Shown here: positions 60,637 to 64,000 of the stretch, in pieces
Layout: each line of letters opens with the position of its first letter
How positions within the stretch are numbered: the stretch's first letter is position 1
Translations under genes and position numbers: made by a program
Assembly: GCA_965247475.1 (NCBI GenBank)
Contig: OZ252016.1
Coordinates: 2,480,001-2,544,000, forward strand
Reading direction: 5' to 3'
Length of the DNA: 64,000 bases
Origin: G965247475 sp965247475
GTDB taxonomy: Bacteria; Chloroflexota; UBA11872
Notes under the pieces: generated by a model
Database searches by the model: none
What the model was told of the DNA's origin: nothing
What the model saw: only the letters and a program-made list of their open reading frames with translations

Positions 60637-62049
60637 TCATGCCGCCACCTCCGCGCGCAGAGCGTCAGCCGCCGCGTCGGCATCGTTTTCCATCAAGCCG
60701 CATTCGTCTAGCGGTTCCCGCTCATCCACTTCCTCCGGCAACCGCGCCGCCGCCTCGCGCACGTCCAGCTTGCCCGTCACCACGTCCGCGATCAGCCGCG
60801 TGCGGTATTCCTCCACCAGTTCGATCTGCCGGCGCGTGCGGGCGACGGCGGTGTCGATGTCGGCGCTGGCCGCCTCGACGTACGCGATGATCGCGGACTG
60901 TTCCGTGCGGGGAGGGAGGAGAATCGGGTAGTTCCTAACATCGTCAAGCGAGAGACCGTCCTTTGTTCCGCCGTAAAGGCTAATCTGGCCGTGAGTCTGT
61001 CCCACCATAGAGAGGAGCACGTAGCCAAGCCATTGAGAAGACGATCCTGGGCGTGGTTGGCAGCGGGCTACGTGTTGGCTTACGTAGGCCTCCTCGAATT
61101 CTTCAGGAGCGATTCCTACTGAACCGATGTAGGCAGTGACCGAAACCAATAGGTCACCTGACTGGATGCGGGTTCGAGAGGCTTCCGATGTCTTCGGTAG
61201 GTTCAGTCGCACCATGTCGTGGAACCGTAATTGCAGTGAACCACGGCTGAGATTCGCGACACGGATGAACAGAGGCCCGGTATCAGAGGCGTATGACGAC
61301 CAGCCCCGGGAACCTGTGGTGACTTCTGACACTACGTTTCTGAGACGACACCGTACCCAATGCTCCGGCACGTCGCCCAGCCACTCGACGCCGGAGGGCT
61401 TGAGGCGGACGTTGGGATCGAGGCCGCGGGTGACGGCCTGGTTGATGACCGCCTGCTTCTCCTCCTCCAGCAGCGCAATGAGCTTCTGCTTCGCGCCGAC
61501 ATACCGCCGAATGCGCCGGTCCACATGATCCAAGTACCGGACGATGGCGCGCTGCTCCGCAAGGGGTGGGAACGGGATACGCATGTCGCCAATGAATTGC
61601 CAATCGGCGCGGGGCATCTTTGCCCCGAATGTCGAGGCATCTATAGCATCAATAACCGGACTGGACCGCATCAACTGTTCAAGATACCTTGGCGACAATT
61701 CGACAACACTAGGTCTGAGCACAAGGAATTCGCCCACACACAGACCGCTCCGGTCTGGACAGGTAACCTTTGCCAAGTAGGGCCTCAACTTGCCGAAAAG
61801 CACATCCCCAACTCGAAACCGCTTGGCTTGGCTATCGAAGCCAACGTCACCGTCGGCGGCAGCAAACTTGCCCGTCCAACTTTCAACGTGTTCAAGGGCA
61901 AGGTAAAGGTCGTCGCGGCTTGATGTCCTGGTGAGGTCAAGGATGTTTGCTGCATGGCCCTTCATCCGGACCACCTCCCAATGCTCCGGCACATCGCCGA
62001 GCCACTCGACGCCGGAAGTCTTATAGGCGGGGTATGCAGCAGTTCTCAT
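60637..62049 (-). CDS. hsdS: type I restriction enzyme specificity subunit
   Basis: 470 residues with two target-recognition domains, each introduced by the repeat SGVEWLGDVPEHW (near 12 and 217) and each followed by a conserved helix (EQRAIVRYLDHVDRRIRR and EQSAIIAYVEAASADIDTAV). Between them is RGLDPNVRLKPSGVEWLG. It reads the bipartite DNA site. ATG 62049 overlaps the hsdM TGA. The acidic C-terminal extension after ADVVTGKLDVREAA is unusual but not extreme. Confidence 0.95.
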   Translation of the reverse strand: MRTAAYPAYKTSGVEWLGDVPEHWEVVRMKGHAANILDLTRTSSRDDLYLALEHVESWTGKFAAADGDVGFDSQAKRFRVGDVLFGKLRPYLAKVTCPDRSGLCVGEFLVLRPSVVELSPRYLEQLMRSSPVIDAIDASTFGAKMPRADWQFIGDMRIPFPPLAEQRAIVRYLDHVDRRIRRYVGAKQKLIALLEEEKQAVINQAVTRGLDPNVRLKPSGVEWLGDVPEHWVRCRLRNVVSEVTTGSRGWSSYASDTGPLFIRVANLSRGSLQLRFHDMVRLNLPKTSEASRTRIQSGDLLVSVTAYIGSVGIAPEEFEEAYVSQHVARCQPRPGSSSQWLGYVLLSMVGQTHGQISLYGGTKDGLSLDDVRNYPILLPPRTEQSAIIAYVEAASADIDTAVARTRRQIELVEEYRTRLIADVVTGKLDVREAAARLPEEVDEREPLDECGLMENDADAAADALRAEVAA

Positions 62050-64000
62050 CCGCGTGTCGCTCCGACGATCTCCTCCAGCAATCCCTCCGTCTCAGCCTCC
62101 AAGGCCATGATGTCCGCCCGTATCTCCTCCAGGCTCCGCAGCGGTTGAGGCTTGTAGAAGTAGCGGGTGAAGCTGATCTCGTAACCGATCTTGACGCTTG
62201 ACGGCACGTACCAGGCGTCGGGCGCGTAGGGCAGCACCTCGCGGCGCAGGAAGGCCTCGATGCCACCGTCCTCGGTGAGCGGGATCTGCTCGGTGTCGCG
62301 CAGGTCGGTATCCGGCTCGTATTCGACCACGGCGGACTTGCCGCGGACGGTGGCCGGAAACAGGCCGCGCAGCGGGTCCGCCTCGACGCCTCGCTTGTGG
62401 ACCTTCTTGATGACCGGCGGCGCGGTCTCCGAGCGCTCGCCGCCGGCCCTCAGCGACTTGATCTCCTTGGCTTTGTAGGCCCGTTCGGGATCGACGCCTG
62501 CCAGCCGCAACGGCCGCTCGACGGTGACCTTCCAGTAGCCGAAGGCCTCGTTGGGGAAGATCTTCGACTGCTCGGTCTCCTCGAAGTCCAGAAAGGCGTC
62601 GCAGATGCGCCGGATGTCCGGGTCCGACAGCGTGCAGTTCTTCGCGCCCAGGTTCTTGCGCAGCGGCTGGAACCACTGGGTGGCGTCGATGAGCTGCACC
62701 TTGCCTCGGCGGTGCGCTGGCTTGCGGTTGCCGAGCACCCAGATGTAGGTGGCGATGCCGGTGTTGTAGAACATGTTGAGCGGCAGGGCCACGATGGCTT
62801 CCAGCCAGTCGTTCTCGATGATCCAGCGGCGGATGTTGCTCTCGCCCTGCCCGGCGTCGCCGGTGAAGAGCGAGCTGCCGTTGTGCACCTCGGCGATGCG
62901 GCTGCCCAGCGGCGTGTCCCGCTTCATCTTGCTGAGCATGTTGGCCAGGAACATCATCTGGCCGTCGCTGGAGCGGGTGCTGAGCGAGTGCTCCGGATCG
63001 CCGTCGTGCTCCACGAGGAAGCGCCGGTCCGTGAGGCCGGACTTGCCGCCCATGCGCTCCAGGTCGGTCTTCCAGCTCTTGCCGTAGGGCGGATTGGAGA
63101 GCATGAAGTCGAACTCGCGGCCGGGGAAGGCGTCGGCGGCGAGGGTTGAACCGAACTGCACGTTGTCCGCCTCGACGCCCTCGCCCTTCAGAATCAGGTC
63201 GGCCTTGCTGATGGCGTAGGTCTCCGGGTTCACCTCCTGGCCGTAGAGGTGAACCGCTACCTCCTTGCCGCGTTCGGCGGCCAGCTGCGTCAGCGTCTCT
63301 TCCGCGACGGTCAGCATGCCGCCGGTGCCGCAGGCGCCGTCATAGACCAGGTAGGTGCCGGACGTGACCTGATCGGCCACCGGCAGAAAAACCAGCCGCG
63401 CCATGAGCCGCACCACGTCCCGCGGAGTGAAGTGCTCTCCGGCTTCCTCGTTGTTCTCCTCGTTGAAGCGCCGGATCAACTCCTCGAAGACGGTGCCCAT
63501 GCCGTGGTTGTCCAGGCCCTCCAGACGCACGGAGCCGTCCCCGTTCATCACGGGCCGGGGGCTGAGGTTGATCGAGCTGTCCAGGAACTTCTCCACCAGG
63601 AAGCCCAGCGCGTCGGCTTCCACCAGCGTGGGAATCTGGTGGTGGAACTTGAACTTGTCGAGGACCTCCAGGACGTTGGGAGAGAAGCCATAGAGGTAGG
63701 TCTCGAAGTCGGCCCGCAACTGCTGCTGCTTGGTCTTGGCGGTCAAATCGCGGAGGCGAAAGGGGGACGTGTTGTAGAACGCCTCGCCGGCGGCCTGGCG
63801 CAAGGCGGCGTCCTGATTCGTTATGCCAGCCTGATCGAGCTGCTCCTTCATGCGCAGCACGTCCGGCTTGGTCGGCTCCAGGACGGCGTCCAGGCGGCGG
63901 ATGACCGTCATGGGCAGGATGACGTCGCGGTACTTGCCCCGCACATAGACGTCGCGCAGCACGTCGTCCGCGATGCCCCAGATGAAGCTGCTGATGTTGA
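62046..64000 (-). CDS. hsdM: type I DNA methyltransferase subunit (5' end outside window)
   Basis: At least 651 residues visible; the frame runs off the right edge (NISSFIWGIADDVLRD precedes the GTG at 63962), so only ~10-15 residues are missing. N-terminal domain KYRDVILPMTVIRRLDAVLE; EHFTPRDVVRLMARLV; motif I YDGACGTGGML; motif IV FDFMLSNPPYGKSWKTD for N6-adenine methylation. First gene of the hsdM-hsdS-TA-hsdR unit. The C-terminal ~180 residues after LDFEETEQSK are typical of this subfamily. Confidence 0.97.
   Translation of the reverse strand, partial: NISSFIWGIADDVLRDVYVRGKYRDVILPMTVIRRLDAVLEPTKPDVLRMKEQLDQAGITNQDAALRQAAGEAFYNTSPFRLRDLTAKTKQQQLRADFETYLYGFSPNVLEVLDKFKFHHQIPTLVEADALGFLVEKFLDSSINLSPRPVMNGDGSVRLEGLDNHGMGTVFEELIRRFNEENNEEAGEHFTPRDVVRLMARLVFLPVADQVTSGTYLVYDGACGTGGMLTVAEETLTQLAAERGKEVAVHLYGQEVNPETYAISKADLILKGEGVEADNVQFGSTLAADAFPGREFDFMLSNPPYGKSWKTDLERMGGKSGLTDRRFLVEHDGDPEHSLSTRSSDGQMMFLANMLSKMKRDTPLGSRIAEVHNGSSLFTGDAGQGESNIRRWIIENDWLEAIVALPLNMFYNTGIATYIWVLGNRKPAHRRGKVQLIDATQWFQPLRKNLGAKNCTLSDPDIRRICDAFLDFEETEQSKIFPNEAFGYWKVTVERPLRLAGVDPERAYKAKEIKSLRAGGERSETAPPVIKKVHKRGVEADPLRGLFPATVRGKSAVVEYEPDTDLRDTEQIPLTEDGGIEAFLRREVLPYAPDAWYVPSSVKIGYEISFTRYFYKPQPLRSLEEIRADIMALEAETEGLLEEIVGATRG

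Noticed and set aside
62397..63149. 250-codon plus-strand frame
   Set aside because: Antisense to hsdM including its NPPY motif; a shadow.

Overview
The window is a GC-rich (about 67%) bacterial chromosome segment with compact, mostly ordinary gene content. It is most likely from a member of the Chloroflexota. Pointers to that phylum are a SWIM-finger mini-protein, secreted proteins with LGFP-like modules, two DUF3179 lipoproteins, a free-standing 16S rRNA gene, and a tmRNA tag (GEQELALAA) that from memory resembles the tag of Dehalococcoides. This assignment is inference from gene content, not from a tree. Many genes start with GTG and a few apparently with TTG or CTG. Neighbours often overlap by 4 nt (ATGA or GTGA), so translational coupling is common.

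Layout. 1-8,500: end of trmD, a divergent GroEL, panB, a small protein behind an attenuator-like leader, murD, a phosphoesterase, a SWIM protein, and the trans-translation pair smpB-ssrA, then a NUDIX hydrolase. 8,500-16,100: membrane and secreted proteins (cytochrome c, beta-propeller), lipM-type octanoyltransferase, tRNA-Arg, an operon PPIase-glycosylase-lspA, and an RsmC-like methyltransferase. 16,170-20,600: operon recA-usp-prs-ggt-nfu. 20,670-24,200: DUF3179 protein and haem A synthesis (ctaA-ctaB). 24,200-32,800: an accessory region with an MFS pump, an ABC transporter broken into two ends by a DUF3179-aldolase-mdh' cassette, a frameshifted lipoprotein, and a second aldolase-malate/lactate dehydrogenase set. 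32,900-38,000: operon rpmI-rplT-trmH-pheS-pheT. 38,100-44,400: phosphoesterase, Fe-S assembly factor with an Fe-S nuclease, nuoE-nuoF, folC, DUF2203. 44,400-46,320: a SAM-I riboswitch controlling a threonine-synthase-like PLP enzyme and a MoaD/ThiS-type sulfur carrier. 46,400-48,900: secreted proteins including a PQQ-type sugar dehydrogenase. 49,050-51,500: RNA island of 16S rRNA with its own long processing stem, RNase P RNA and initiator tRNA. 51,600-56,300: a metabolic group (hydroxyacid dehydrogenase, opine dehydrogenase family, Fic protein, Fe-alcohol dehydrogenase). 56,400-64,000: type I restriction-modification operon hsdM-hsdS-hsdR with two toxin-antitoxin pairs between hsdS and hsdR.

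Points most worth a second look: (1) the SAM-riboswitch / thrC-like / sulfur-carrier unit, which suggests a sulfur-transfer route to homocysteine or cysteine rather than plain threonine synthesis; (2) the stand-alone 16S rRNA unit, whose sequence departs from the standard 341F primer site with a compensated hairpin; (3) toxin-antitoxin genes with their own promoter and operator inside the restriction operon; (4) the leader-peptide/terminator arrangement at 3,738-3,943; and (5) the ABC transporter remnants flanking a catabolic cassette.
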